Source of the DNA: Tetraselmis striata
Lineage: Eukaryota > Chlorophyta > Chlorodendrophyceae > Chlorodendrales > Chlorodendraceae
Direction of reading: 5' to 3'
Assembly: GCA_006384855.1 (NCBI GenBank)
Contig: VCJN01002043.1
Location: forward strand, 51,657 to 115,656
DNA length: 64,000 nucleotides
The stretch's first letter is position 1; each line of letters starts with the position of its first letter. Under the pieces are notes generated by a model. It was not told the origin of the DNA, did no database searches, and saw only the letters and a list, made by a program, of their open reading frames with translations. The position numbers were made by a program, and so were the translations under genes. Shown here one piece after another: positions 1 through 11,989 of the stretch.

Positions 1-2923
1 AGAATGCCAGCCAGCGACGGGGGGTCACGCCATTGGTCTTGTTCTGGAACTTCTCGGGCCAGATGTCCGAGAAATCCTTGAACAGCTGGTTCTTGATGAT
101 CTCAGAGTGGATGGCCGCCACACCGTTGACGTAAGTAGAGCCGACCACTGCCATGTAGGCCATGTTCACCAGCATCTCGCCCTTGTTCCAAGGGTTCTCC
201 CCGATGATGCAAAGGCTGTTCACTTTCTTCTCGTACTCGGACAGCTCGGGCTCCTTCTCCTCTTCCTCCTCCTCCTCAGAAGAGGATGACTTCTCATCAT
301 CCTTGGCCGGGGCAGCAGCTGCCTTCTTGGCAGCCTCCTCCTCCTCCTATGGTACACCAAGGCAGGCATCAGATCGAGCGCCCTGTCACACAAAGCTAAC
401 GCTCGGGCAACCCCACTGCTAGTGCTATTTACAAGGGCCCGCATGTCACCCAAGCGTACCTTCATGTACATGAAGCGCTCCTCCATCTGGCTGCGCCAAT
501 CCGCATCAATCCTCTCAATGATCTCCATGTGGCGGGGCAGCAGCTTCGCCATGACCTTGACAGGCCAGCGCTCAAGCGCCTGCAGCAGTACAAACAACAC
601 ATAAGGCCGTGCCCACAACCGACTGCATTGCAGCCTCTCAAGATTCCATAGACAGGGGAGGGAGGCATGCATGTGTGTGTACCACCAGCGGCAGGTGAGC
701 GCAAAGACAGAAGTTTCCCCACCTCAGGCATGACTGTGTGGTTGGTGAAGTTCATGGTGCGGTAGGTAATGTCCCAGGCAGCGTCCCAGTCCAGGCCCTC
801 CTGGTCCATCAGCAGGCGCATGAGCTCGGGCACGCCGATGGTGGGGTGCGTGTCGTTCATCTGAACGGCGGCCTTGTCGGGCAGATCCTTCAGGTCCTTG
901 TGGTCCTCCTTGAAGCGGGCGATGATGTCCTGCAGGGAGGCCGACACGAAGAAGAACTGCTGCTTGAGGCGGAGCTCCTTGCCTTCTGCGGTGTTGTCGT
1001 TCGGGTACAGCACCGCGCTGATGGCCTCAGCGCGCTGCTTCTCCATGATGGCGTCCACATAAGCGCCGGTGTTGAAGGCATCAAGGTCGAACTCGTTCAT
1101 GGGCTTGGCCTCCCACAGGCGCAGGTTCATCGTGTTGTTGGTCTGGAAGCCCGGGATGGGGGTGTCATATGCCAGCGCCATCACCTGCTCGCCAGGCACC
1201 CACTTGCCGTCCTTCACCTCGCCGTAGAAGCTGACGGGGAACTGCACGTTGTAGCGGGGGATATCCCAGGGGTTGCCTGTGGTGAGCCATACGTCCGGCA
1301 CAGCCTGCTGGTAGCCATCCTTGTCAATCACCTGCTTGAACATGCCGTAGCGGTAGCGGATGCCATAGCCCCAGCCGGGCAGGCTCAGGGTGGCAATGGA
1401 GTCCAGGAAGCAGGCCGCCAGGCGCCCAAGACCGCCGTTGCCCAGGGCAGCATCACGCTCCTCCTCCACCAGCTGCTCAAGGTCATAGCCCAGCTGGTTC
1501 AGGGAGTCGGCGAACTGGTCCTTAAGTCCCAGGTTGTACACCGTGTTGAGCAGAGAGCGGCCCATCAGGAACTCGGCCGATAGGTAGTACACAAACTTTG
1601 GGTCCTTCTCCCTGCGAGTGCAGCCACACTCGATGTGAGCCCGATGCCGAGACATGATGGGGAGGATCCCGCGCCACAAGGAACAGGGAGAGGAGTACAG
1701 GCGCGGGGATCGGGTAATGGGGTCAGCATCGGCGCTCACTTCATGAACTTCATGGTCTTGTTGAAGCTCTCCACCAGGCGCTCACGGGCCGCGAAGGCAG
1801 TGCCATCGTAAGCCTCCTTGTTGGAGAAGGTGAACTTCGAGCCACCAGCCACGAACTCGACCTGGTAGAGTGGGATGGGCGGGAGGCGAGCGGTCGTGTT
1901 GAGCCGCAAGGCACCCGAGGGCACTCCAAAAGTGGAGCCGAGTGTGACGCCATATCGTCGACCCTCGAGCGCCAAGGGGGCGACGGCGTAGGCGACCGAG
2001 CTCCGCAGCCCTGGCGCGCTGGGAACCATAACATAGGCAGCTCGATGGAAGGTACAGCGCGTGGCATGATGCGGCACGAGCGGGACAACGCTGCGCTGCC
2101 ATCGATGGCGCGCGTGGAAGGGTTCGTCGGTCGGGGTTGGACCGGCGCTCCGGCTCGGATACGCCGCTGGGTCTGATGCAAGACCGTGAGCGCCACACCG
2201 TTCCGGGCCGATCTGGCGCCCCGAGGGGCAACCCCACGCTGGCCGAAGCACAAGGGAGGTAGGATCGAGATAGAGAACGTGAGGGCGAGGGTTCTGGCGA
2301 GTTTGGTAACGAGATCAGCGCGGGTGAGCGTGCGGCGGATCGGGACTTCACGAATCGCCGGGCTGAGGTGTGTGTGCCAGGCTGGACAAAAATATAGGGG
2401 ATAACTCCGCCTCAGTCGGCGCGGCCGCAGCGTCACGCGAGGTAGGGCACCGACAGGCGGTCGAACTGACATGTCCTAAAGATCAGCTTTCTGATGAAAC
2501 ACGGAAGGGTCCGAAGGGGGCTGGGCTCGGGCTGAAAGTCAAAGAGCCGGACGGATCTGGTTCCGGAAGATTCCCTGGAGGGGCTCGGAATAACTGACGG
2601 AAGCTTTCGGCGAAGCGAATAAGTAGACGGGTGAGGATCAATTTAGGGGTTCTACCTCGCCACCGCGCGGAGCGATGCAGATCAGGCGCGGAAGTGCCGG
2701 CAAGTTCGGAGAACGCGTAGAAGACGGTAGAGGGGCACACCTTGTCCAGGATATCCTTGGAGATGGACAGCGAGTCGTTCTTCTTGGAGGTGTCCTCCAG
2801 AACGGCGGCGACGCGTAGGGGCTTGGTGGCCCGGCCGGCCGCGGCGCCGGTGCGCGCGCAACGAGAGGACCTGGGCATTGGCAGCCGCGAGCCCAACAGG
2901 GCGGAGCTAGCTAGGCCGGCCAT
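1..2923 (-). CDS. PHO: Plastidic alpha-glucan (starch) phosphorylase, 5' part, runs off the left edge
   Basis: Alpha-glucan phosphorylase releases glucose-1-phosphate from starch or maltodextrin (glycosyltransferase family 35, PLP-dependent). Five exons on the minus strand fit in phase: 2923-2741, 1861-1740, 1611-723, 579-460 and 346-1. The start at 2923 gives a Ser/Arg/Ala-rich leader of about 40 residues ([13 protein letters not shown] onward) that looks like a chloroplast transit peptide. Family landmarks are [44 protein letters not shown] and, close to the window edge, [11 protein letters not shown]. The PLP-lysine half lies outside the window. Exon 5 begins with an insert of about 40 residues rich in Glu, Lys, Ala and Ser between MEERFMYMK and [12 protein letters not shown], near where plant plastid isoforms carry their extra loop. 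The 879-bp intron 1 shows only chance ORFs. Family assignment is certain; plastid location is inferred from the leader and the insert. Confidence 0.95.
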
Positions 2924-3374
2924 GGTGAAACAAGCCTGGCGGGAAGATTCAAGAATAAGCCGAGGCAGTTTGACGGCACAACTGGCTCTGCGGGTTGGAG
3001 AAGAAGTAGAAAGTGGGGTTGAGAGGTGATGTTCTGCTCTTCTAACCTCGATCATCAGCCACTGCTGCGCAGGGGTCGCGCGGGCGGGCGGGCGCGCGCG
3101 GGCGGGTGGTGTGCCCCCACTACCACGTTGCCGGCAGAGTGGCAGCCGACGACTGCTTCGCAGAATAATATACACTACGCTTCAAAATAAATCGCAAACC
3201 CTACTTTGGATAGGGTCTGTGCTCCCGCGCAATCGAAGCGCGTGGCGCCGATCCTAATATAGGGGTATGTGGGGTAGGAGTGCTGGCTACAACCCCCATG
3301 TTTTATATTGAATTGATTCGGACGCGTACATTAGAGGTGGACGTTTCCTATTTATATTTCGGGTGGTTTCCTGA

Positions 3375-3453
3375 TGTAAGGATATGTACCACACAAATCC
3401 CCGCCATGTGGGTATCCGCCAGTGCCTGGTGCGTTTTGCGCAGTATCCTTACA
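3375..3453. mobile_element. Short MITE copy A with terminal inverted repeats
   Basis: This 79-bp unit starts TGTAAGGATATG and ends with the inverted counterpart AGTATCCTTACA. A second, nearly identical unit lies at 3631-3703. The inverted ends, tiny size and two copies suggest a non-autonomous DNA element. It encodes nothing, and no clear target-site duplication is visible. Confidence 0.6.
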
Positions 3454-3630
3454 GTTGGTGCTTCTACGCACGCATTGGACCCGGGTTCGATGCCGCGGAG
3501 AAACATATAATATAATATTATATCCCGCAATGTTGGACGACCCGGCCAATGCGGATCGCCACCGAATCCAAGCCGAAACGTTGCTGGAGGAGGTCCTCCA
3601 TCCTAGGGGGGGGGGGGGGGGGGGGGGGAG

Positions 3631-3703
3631 TGTAAGGATATGTACCACGCAAATCCCCATGTGGGTACCCAGTGCCCGGTGCGTTTTGCGCAGTATCCTT
3701 ACA
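3631..3703. mobile_element. Short MITE copy B with terminal inverted repeats
   Basis: This 73-bp copy has the same TGTAAGGATA / TATCCTTACA ends as the unit at 3375-3453 and a shared core (GTGCGTTTTGCGCAGTATCC). It differs by small deletions near the middle. It begins two bases after a 23-base G tract (3606-3628). Confidence 0.6.
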
Positions 3704-6700
3704 CCTGATCGCCTTTTGCAGCTCATGTAACTACAGTGAGGTGTTTGTAGATGTAAGTAAAACGAGGCACCGACGAATTTCGCACATCTCGGGTTTACAT
3801 GCCGGGTTTAGATGCCCGCGCCGGCGGATGTCGAGGCGCGAGCGACATACGCCGGACGCTGCGAAAAAAGCGAAGCGCCCTCTCCCGATGGCGCCACGCA
3901 AAAATTATCGCGCACCGTGGCCGCGACGCTCGACTGGAACCGGGAGTGCATGCCAATAGAAGCACGCAAGACTGCTGGTGAGTGCCCAACATGAGCGTGA
4001 CATGTATGACGAGTACGTGTCGCCCGCGCGGCCGCGCGCGAACGTTGCGCACAACCAATAAGTGACGTACGGGACGCCGTACACAACGCTATCATGGTTG
4101 TAGCCATGTATTTGCTTGCAACACCGGCGCCGTATACGAGAGGTAGACACGTGACGACGCGCGACGAAGGCATCATATACGGAGAGCACCACCTAGAACG
4201 CACATTGCAAAGGGGCACGGCCATTTGGGACCCGAAGTGGTCGTGCTGCACTTGAGGTGTTGCGTGTCGGGGTTGGTGGTCGGCGATGTCGCATAGGGCC
4301 GGCAGTTGACTCGGTATAGTCGGTACGACGACGTTGTCGCCGCGGGTCTCACAGTGCGGGGAACGTGTGACAAGGTGGCCGCCGCTGCTGTTGTACGAGC
4401 GAGCGACGGCCGCCGATCACGACCTCGCAAACCGTAGGCCCACGGTGGTGACGCCACAAAACGCACAGGATGCGCGAAGTGGCGGAGCTAGCCGCCGGTG
4501 GGGCAGCTCGCGATGTCGGAGTTAAGAAGTCGGGTCGGCTAGCCGGCCGAGTTCAGTACGCCGGTGCCACGGCGGTTGTTGTGCGGAGTGTGGCGAGGCT
4601 GTCGTCGCTGCGGCACTAGCGGCGACCGCCGACCACGAACTTGCAATGCAGCAAGCGCGCAACCTGCACATCGTGGCGGAGCTGCCCCGGCGGGCAGCTC
4701 GCGGCGTGGCGGTATTGGGTCTCGGAGTCAAGAAGTCAAGGGTTGGCCGGCGTATGTAGAGGTTCGGGTAGCCTACGCCGACACGTAACGAGACGTCGAG
4801 GGCTGGACATCGGGCGGGGGCGGCGCTCGTTCGCCTTGGGTTTTGCTGGCGTGCAGGGCGGGACTTTGCCTTTTGGGGGGCGCGGCACGGGTCGACGGCG
4901 GTCTAGCCCGGAAGCTGTTCCATCGCCGCCCGGATGAAGAGGGCGCGCTCGGTGTCGGTACTGTGCGGGCGGGTGTATGCATTTGTGGTAGTGTATCTTT
5001 GACATATACATGTACGCGAGTACGAGTGTACATTCATAGTATACGGGCGTGTGCGGGGCAGAGGGTTTTCTGTTTATTTTCCAAGTGAAGGGGGGGGTGC
5101 AAGTGACGGCGGTCGCGAGGGCGGCGGCGCTTCGCGGAGGTCGGCCGCCGAAAGGCGCACGGCACTGTTGTGCGCGCGCATGTGTGAGTGAGTGAGTGAG
5201 TGTGTGTGTGTGTGTGTGTGTTTATGGCTCGAGACGTCGGGTGCGCCATGCGCTAGAGCGTCCCCCCGCCGACGTGCAACTCCAAGCTGTCGTTGTTCTT
5301 GTGACAACGACGTTGCAGTGGAGAGCGTCGGACACGCGACGGACTGGAAAACGGGTCAAATGACCACAGTACCGAGGGTTTGTCTATCGCTGCCGATGAT
5401 GTAACGCTTGTACGTGGCACGATGATCCACTACGTCGTCGTCATCGTTTGTCTATCGCTGCCGGGAAAGAAACCTCGCGGTGAGGACTTGATCAGCCTTT
5501 GCGACCCTCGCACGCAGAAGTACGCAAAGCCACTGCCGAAGGCAACGAGTTGAACGATGGCAAGCGAGCTAGTGGTGGCTGTCCTAAGTAGCTCCCCGAT
5601 GACAGGGAAAGCATTGCTCACGGGCGATGGGGCAGCCCGTATTAAAACCTTTGTGATACCGGTATTTTAACCGGTTGAATGAACTAACCGGGTTGGGCAC
5701 AAGTGCCGCTGGGTGTACTTATGAAAGGACATAACCATGTCATGGATGATATAACATATTAAGTACTTTGTGGATAAGCATAAATGTTTATCAATGGCAT
5801 AATTTATGCTGCAAGACAAGGCAATTGGATCAAATATGCCAGGAGGATTGATATTTAAGGTCCGCCTACCGTGTTAGCACAAATGATTACCAATCAAATT
5901 TATAAATTGATGCGCGCTTGTGTTGGCCAGCCGTACAGTGCTGCATGTACTACGACCCGGGATTGGTGTGTTATCAACTATCATATTGCAACTATCTACT
6001 CAGCAAAATTCAAAAGTATATTCAATACTAGCAGCAATTACGCGCTCTCCTTCACGCACCCCAGCCATTGATTGTGCCGACTCGCCATCCACGAACTCTT
6101 GCAGACCCTATTGTTGCGCTCCGTTGCATTTTCGCTGATGTAAGGGAACTCCTCGCAATGTATCTTGTAGAGTGGTAGTAGTAGTCATCGGTGTAGTAGG
6201 TGCCCGTCATCAACTTGGCGACGTAGTCCTCAATATGTTTTGGGTCTACGGTGTAGCGACAAGCTAGTGCATTTCTGCGGCCGATGCGGGCGCGTTCGCG
6301 CCTTTGCCGCTTCGTCGGCCTTGCGTCCTCGGTGATTGGCCCCATATGGGTACCAGTAGCAATATACCATGATGCACAGAGCCACAGAGCGACCGGCTCG
6401 CGGCGGGGGCTCCGGCATCCCCGAGGGCTCTCGATGATGTGGTTCACCCGTGCAAAACTAATCTAACGAGGAGCATATGCCACTTATATGCTCCGTATGC
6501 GCTATTGCGCTGTTTATGCTAGGTCAACGGCCATCCGTGTGTCACAACTGATTATGTTATGCACTTTCGTTATGCTGGCAGCATAAGTCCGCCACTTATG
6601 CCCACCCCTGTTGATTGAAACCAACAGCAGCGGACCGTACGGGTTGCACTAGGGCAATTAACATAGGTGGGAAATCCCATACACATAGTGTTTATGTCAT

Positions 6701-8115
6701 TATTTAACTAATGGGTTCGTCCCGGCAAATTAATACTGTAGTACGGCGGCCTTATTTACTCACGATATACGGAGTAAGGCCATTCCGACAAAGTGACATG
6801 GACAGTATTATCCGTGGAAACGGAGGGGGGGGGGGGTGCTTTGTTTATTGCGAAAGTTTTGCAATTAGTACTTTAAGCAGTATACAGCCTTCCAGCGCCC
6901 ATGCGCACCTCCCGTTTGTCCATATCTTGCGCCGCCGCCGCTGCTGCCACCGTGCTCGCCCGCATGCAAACCTAGCATCCTTCCAGCTACCTCCTACCGA
7001 CTGACGACCGCGCCTCATCACACTTCCAGCGCCCGCCAACAATCTATGTTGGCCGCCAACTCTCACATATATACTAGCGCATGCGCGCCACCATGGCGTC
7101 GTCGTCGGGACCGGTTCCTATATGCACAGGCTCCGCGCCCTCGCCAGAGCAGGATCACCCTTTTGTCGCGACACCTTTGTTTGCGCGATGATGCCTTGAC
7201 ATACGAGTCCAGGGTAGAGTGGGAGTACTACGTACGCCCACGAGAAGAAGTCGGTGGCGTGGTTCAACCCGGACAATCATGTGCGTGCAGTGTGCCGGAC
7301 AACTTGGAGCCGGACGGCGCCACAAAGACATGCATGACGTCTATCACGTCGTTGTGCTGCCCATCTGCGAGTTATAGTATGCCCTTTTCGCTCATGCTGG
7401 CTGCAACTGTATTGCGTGTCACAGACAAATGTTTTCTTACATCGCACAGGAATGCGAGACATACGGGCTGAAGCACGTCGTACGCAGGTTCAAGCCCGAC
7501 GGCCAGCATAAGCTCAAGAACATGGACAAGCATATGGCCAAGCAAGCACTGGAGCGCATGCGAGGCGGGCACCCGCAACAAGGAGCGACAGCCCCGACGG
7601 CGTTAGCGTCAGCGCGTCGGCGGCATCAGCCGCCACCACGCACGGCTGCGCCTGCGGAGTCGGCCACTGGAGGCGGCGCTTCGTACTCTTGTATCGTTTG
7701 CCAATGCCAGCCGTAGACATTGTAGCACATGTAAAGGACATAGACATGGGTGGGGACCATGCACATTGGTGCAAACCAGTGTGCACAATTTTCACACAAG
7801 GCTGCCATGTGCTACACTTTTAACATTTTCATGAACATCATTATTATTGTCAGGCTACTGTAGTATTGCACACACATATGCATCTTTATCATATATTGTG
7901 GTCTCTCCGCGTCTTTATCATATATTGTGATTATCTCCGCGCCACCGCCGCCGCGCTACCGGATTCACTTGCTAATGCGGTTTGTGGAAAGAACGGCCCG
8001 GATTTACTAGCGACCTACTATACCTGTAAGAGTAGTAGGAATGTATTGATGTCCTGCCGCCGGGCTGCGGCTGCTCCGAAACCACTTTTAGCACTGAAAT
8101 CGCACGGCAACGCCA
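3704..8115. other. Gene-poor stretch without a recognised gene
   Basis: No protein family is recognisable on either strand. The stretch holds a GTGAG/TG microsatellite around 5188-5221, an 11-base G tract near 6826 and scattered short ORFs. The longer ORFs, such as 6052-6447 (-) and 7429-7716 (+), contain basic and Tyr-rich runs but no family signature and no supporting exon structure. GC content drops between about 5640 and 6700. It is probably intergenic DNA with old repeats. Confidence 0.5.
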
Positions 8116-8354
8116 GGATGCTGCCCAATACGGTGGCTATTCCAGCTCAAATCATGATGGCATAGTGGGCTATATATAGCCAGCACATGGTATGATTTGG
8201 AGATCGAAACGTGGCGATGATTGCTATTCGAGTATTTATTTGCTGCCGCTCCGTAGCGTACACAACAATGTTTACCGCACAATATGGCAGTGCGCAGGTA
8301 TACCACCAACCCAAAAGTGCGCAAAATCTGTTCTCGCGCTGGGCGGATCGCTAA

Positions 8355-8396
<42 letters not shown>

Positions 8397-8885
8397 TATC
8401 AGCACATACAAACAGTTAGGGGTGAAAGCTTGGGCCCCCACACACGGAACGCGTGCCGGGAACCACGCTGCTCCAAATAATGCTCCGACACCAGTGTTGA
8501 AACCGTCGCCTTAACGCCCGGATGCTGCCCAATATGGTGGCTCTTCCAGCTCAAATCATGGTGGCATATAGCCAGCACATGGTATTATTTTGAGCTCGAA
8601 ACGTGGCGATTGCTATCCGAGTATGTATTTGTTGCCGCTCTGTGGCATACACCGCAGTGTTTACCGCACAATATGGCAGTGCGCATGTATACCACCAACC
8701 GAAAAGTGCGCAGAACTATTCTCGCGCTGGGGATCGCTAGACTCTATATATATGTGACTACATATCAGCACATTCAGCACATTCATACAGATGGGGTAGG
8801 ATCTAGGGCCCCCACACACGGAATGCTCGCCGGGAACAACGCAGCTCCAAAAAATGTTCCGAAACCAATGCTGAAACCGTCGCCG
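8116..8885. repeat. Diverged tandem duplication, two units of about 400 bp
   Basis: Unit 1 starts at 8116 and unit 2 at 8520, both with GGATGCTGCCCAATA. Matching landmarks follow in the same order: CCAGCTCAAATCATG, AGCCAGCACATGGTAT, TTTACCGCACAATATGGCAG, TATACCACCAACC, TTCTCGCGCTGG, CCCCCACACACGGAA and AAACCGTCGCC. Unit 1 also carries a (TA)n tract at about 8354-8394 that is nearly absent from unit 2. No conserved reading frame spans the units. A weaker third echo of the unit end lies near 9054-9110. Confidence 0.8.
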
Positions 8886-10199
8886 CAGGGCACCGCTCGA
8901 CCGCTGCATCGCCGGGACATCATCCAGTGATTATGCTGTCGGCATGTGCAAAGGGCTGGCGGGGCAACAGCTCGGCGGCAGCAAGCGGCGATGGGTGTTG
9001 TACGCGGAATTTGCTGCGAAATCAAGAATTATTCATTACATGGAATGCTGGAACCGCCACCGCAGCGCACCGCACGACCGCTCATGCATTGCTGGGATGA
9101 CTCTCAACAGAACTAGTATCCAGAACTAGAGCCGGGACGACTCTCAACAGAGCACTACAACAGCCGCACCAAGCCCGCAGCACCGCCAGGTGCCCTCTGC
9201 AGGGTGGCCGGGGCACTACTCAACGCTTGTTCTCTCAAAATTTTCCCACTTTCTCCGCATGTTAGTGGCTACTTACCATAGGCAGTTGGGGATGGGGAGA
9301 GGCATGGTGCATCGCGTTGTTGTTGGAAGTGCATGCCACATGTCAAAATAAATTACTTAGCGTGCCGCAGTACCTAAAATACTAGAAAATCATTACAAAC
9401 CGGAGGGGGGGCTGAAAATGGCTGGGGGGTGTGACCTCAACCAGGTCATTTTGTCGGAATGGCCAAATGTACCAGATAGAATGGGTACTCGAAAGATATA
9501 TCAACATAAACGTATGAATAACCATATTTACCATTTCTTTACCTGCACTGAAACCCTCCTGGCGACCGGTACATCGAGCCGCGTCGGCGCACGGCGCCGA
9601 GTTGATTCGATCGCGTGGCGCGACGCAACCGCAAACAAATTCGCAGCCCCTGCAGTGTTTGTCCGACCATCTGCCGAGCGTGAGTAGTCGTGATACTACT
9701 ATCAGCTCGGGAACTACGCGGCTTATGTCTTATGACGGCTGGGGCTTGGCCCGTGGCAGGCAGATGATCGCCCAAGGGCAAGAACAATAAATATCCTCGA
9801 CGGATAGTACTACCATATATATCTCCCGATGCTCGCAGTACGTGTGTGCATTACATAACAAAATGCGGCTGCCAGATGGAGTGTTTGGGTGTTATTATCG
9901 GCTTATTTTTCTAGGACCTGCATCATAATTAATATCAAGGCTGCAGCAAATGTAATTTTTACTGCTGTCTATATGTGAGTGCCTGCCATGTCACATGCAG
10001 TTTATTCCCACGGAACATGCAGATAGATATATCAGTGAGACACGGGATGCACATCAAATGAATTATATACACGTTTCAGGACGTACTTAATTCCATGTAA
10101 ACATAATCAATTCTAGACTAGAACATATATACATATTGCATACGTTTTCATTTGACTTAAATGGCGACGTGTTGTACTCCTAGATAAGCGACTACGCCC
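8886..10199. other. Gene-poor stretch without a recognised gene
   Basis: Apart from a weak echo of the preceding duplication near 9054-9110, nothing is recognisable. ORFs are short and lack family motifs. The right half (9800-10160) is AT-rich with clustered TATATA runs. Confidence 0.45.
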
Positions 10200-11480
10200 C
10201 CGCCGCCCTATTATTCACAGGTGCGCCCAGAGGGGCCGCGCCGTTGCGGTATAGTTGTGCGCCGGCGGGGTTATTTATACATCGTGCAAACATGCACGGG
10301 GTCAGATGGGGACATTGATGGCGGAGTGCGTGATGAACTCTGGCCATGCCATCGCGCAGAAGCAATGGCGGCGCCATGTGAAGCGGGCCAGGGCTGCGGC
10401 AAGGAGCCGCTACAGCCACGCCCCACATGCCCGTGCAGCAGCCCCTCTTCACGGTAGCATAGGTAGCCCAACACCACCAACCATGGCGTCTGCCTCGCAC
10501 GCCTAATGATGGCACACTCGTCCCAGAATCCCACAATACTACAGTAGCCGCATCTTACGTTGCCCTTCAGCCCGGAGATTGACTGCTCTGGGTAGAGACA
10601 TCTAGACCCATGTCACCCTGTTCCATATCTATCTTTTAACAATAACAACTCATGCACGACAGTGCATATCACCTCCACGCACTAGCAGTAGCACAGCAAT
10701 CCCCCCTCCGCACACTTGCCGGTCCCATAGCCGCACCGATATTATGTATAATACACATCAACACATAATTCCACGCAGCCCTGCGCAGGCGGGTTCGATC
10801 TTCACTGCAGCACCATTGCCCCAGCACCATGTGTTGCGTAGCCGGGGCGCTCTTATAGCAGTCCGCCCCCCTCTCTTTCCCCAACGGCAGCTGCACCAAC
10901 AGCTCAGCACTTGAGTCCAAAGTACTAATTCGCAGTAGCGCAGCAGCCCCAAGCCGGGCCGGGCAGAGTACCAACAATACCACCAACCACAATCTCGGCG
11001 ACCCAGCGCCGGCCCACCCGCCTCGCGTGCCTACTGATAGCATACTCGGCTCAGAACCCTTAACTCGCCAGTAGCTGCATCTCACGCTGCCCTCAAGCAG
11101 CCTGGCCGGCGGCCGCTCTGCGTAGCAACAGTGAATCTATGCAACCTCGTACCGTATGTATCTTTCTTGGCAACTTTCGCACCGCATGTCATCCACCGCG
11201 CGCTAGCAATAGCAACAGCCACCGCCCACGCAGAGTGGCAGCTCCCATGGCAGCCCCAACAGAACACACAGCAACCCCACATATTCCCCCGCAGCCCTGC
11301 GCGGCGTCCTACCCTCGGATCAGCACCATTTACCCATCACCCTGCCCTGTGCAGCATGAGCGCTGCAGTTCCCTGTAGCAGTCCCCCTGACGTCCTTTTA
11401 CCAGTACCAAGCAGCCCCCACCTAAGCGCAGCTGCACCAATGGCCCAGCGCCCCTTTAGCTGTTACTGCTAGTTAGCAAA
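10200..11480. repeat. Old diverged duplication with Pro/Ala-type codon bias
   Basis: Two segments resemble each other in order. About 10465-10575 matches 10970-11105 (ACCACCAACCA, then GCATCTTACGTTGCC against GCATCTCACGCTGCC). About 10675-10880 matches 11200-11400 (CGCAGCCCTGCGC in both, then AGCAGTCC). The period is roughly 500 bp and divergence is high. Short ORFs occur on both strands but none is shared cleanly, so I treat this as a decayed repeat rather than a gene. Confidence 0.5.
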
Positions 11481-11989
11481 TGTGCAGCAGCTCCGAGCGG
11501 GGCCGGGGGCATCAGGGCTTTGGCGGCCTTTCCTACTCTGCAGGCCTGCCCTGGCTGGCACTCGAGGCGCCAAGGCCTGGCCGTGGTGGATACTGCAGCA
11601 CTCACATGCCTCTACAGGCGCAGGCACTGTCCGAGTATAAGTGGACATACCAATGGCCCCCCACATCTCAATGACACCACACCGGTTGTGACGCGCCCAG
11701 TGATTCCGTCCAGCCGGGCACGACTGGCGCATGAGCTTATTCGGGTATGCACACACAGAACTGCACGGTGACGGCAAGGCACCATGCCAACACTGGCTAC
11801 CTGAGGTTACCGCCAGTCGCTAACGCTCGTGCACGTGATGGGCCTGAACCCGCAGCAGTCATTCCAGCCTGTGGTGCTGCTCGCGATACACTCAGAGTCG
11901 GCCAGATTAATTTCAGCCCTCTTGACCCGGCACTGCTGAGAGCACCGGCCCTTGCATTGGCACATTGGTGCGCATCACAGTATGGAATC
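11481..11989. other. 3' flank of the GST gene, no recognised gene
   Basis: This stretch lies between the old duplication and the GST stop codon. It probably includes the GST 3' untranslated region. I saw no clear TGTAA signal close to the stop. Confidence 0.4.

Noticed and set aside
738-1583. 281-codon plus-strand ORF
   Set aside because: It is the antisense shadow of the third phosphorylase exon, whose minus-strand translation is clearly conserved.
7429-7716. Basic ORF (ECETYGLKHVVRRFKPDG onward) as a gene
   Set aside because: It looks protein-like for about 40 residues, then turns into low-complexity Ala/Pro sequence; no partner exon or family was found.
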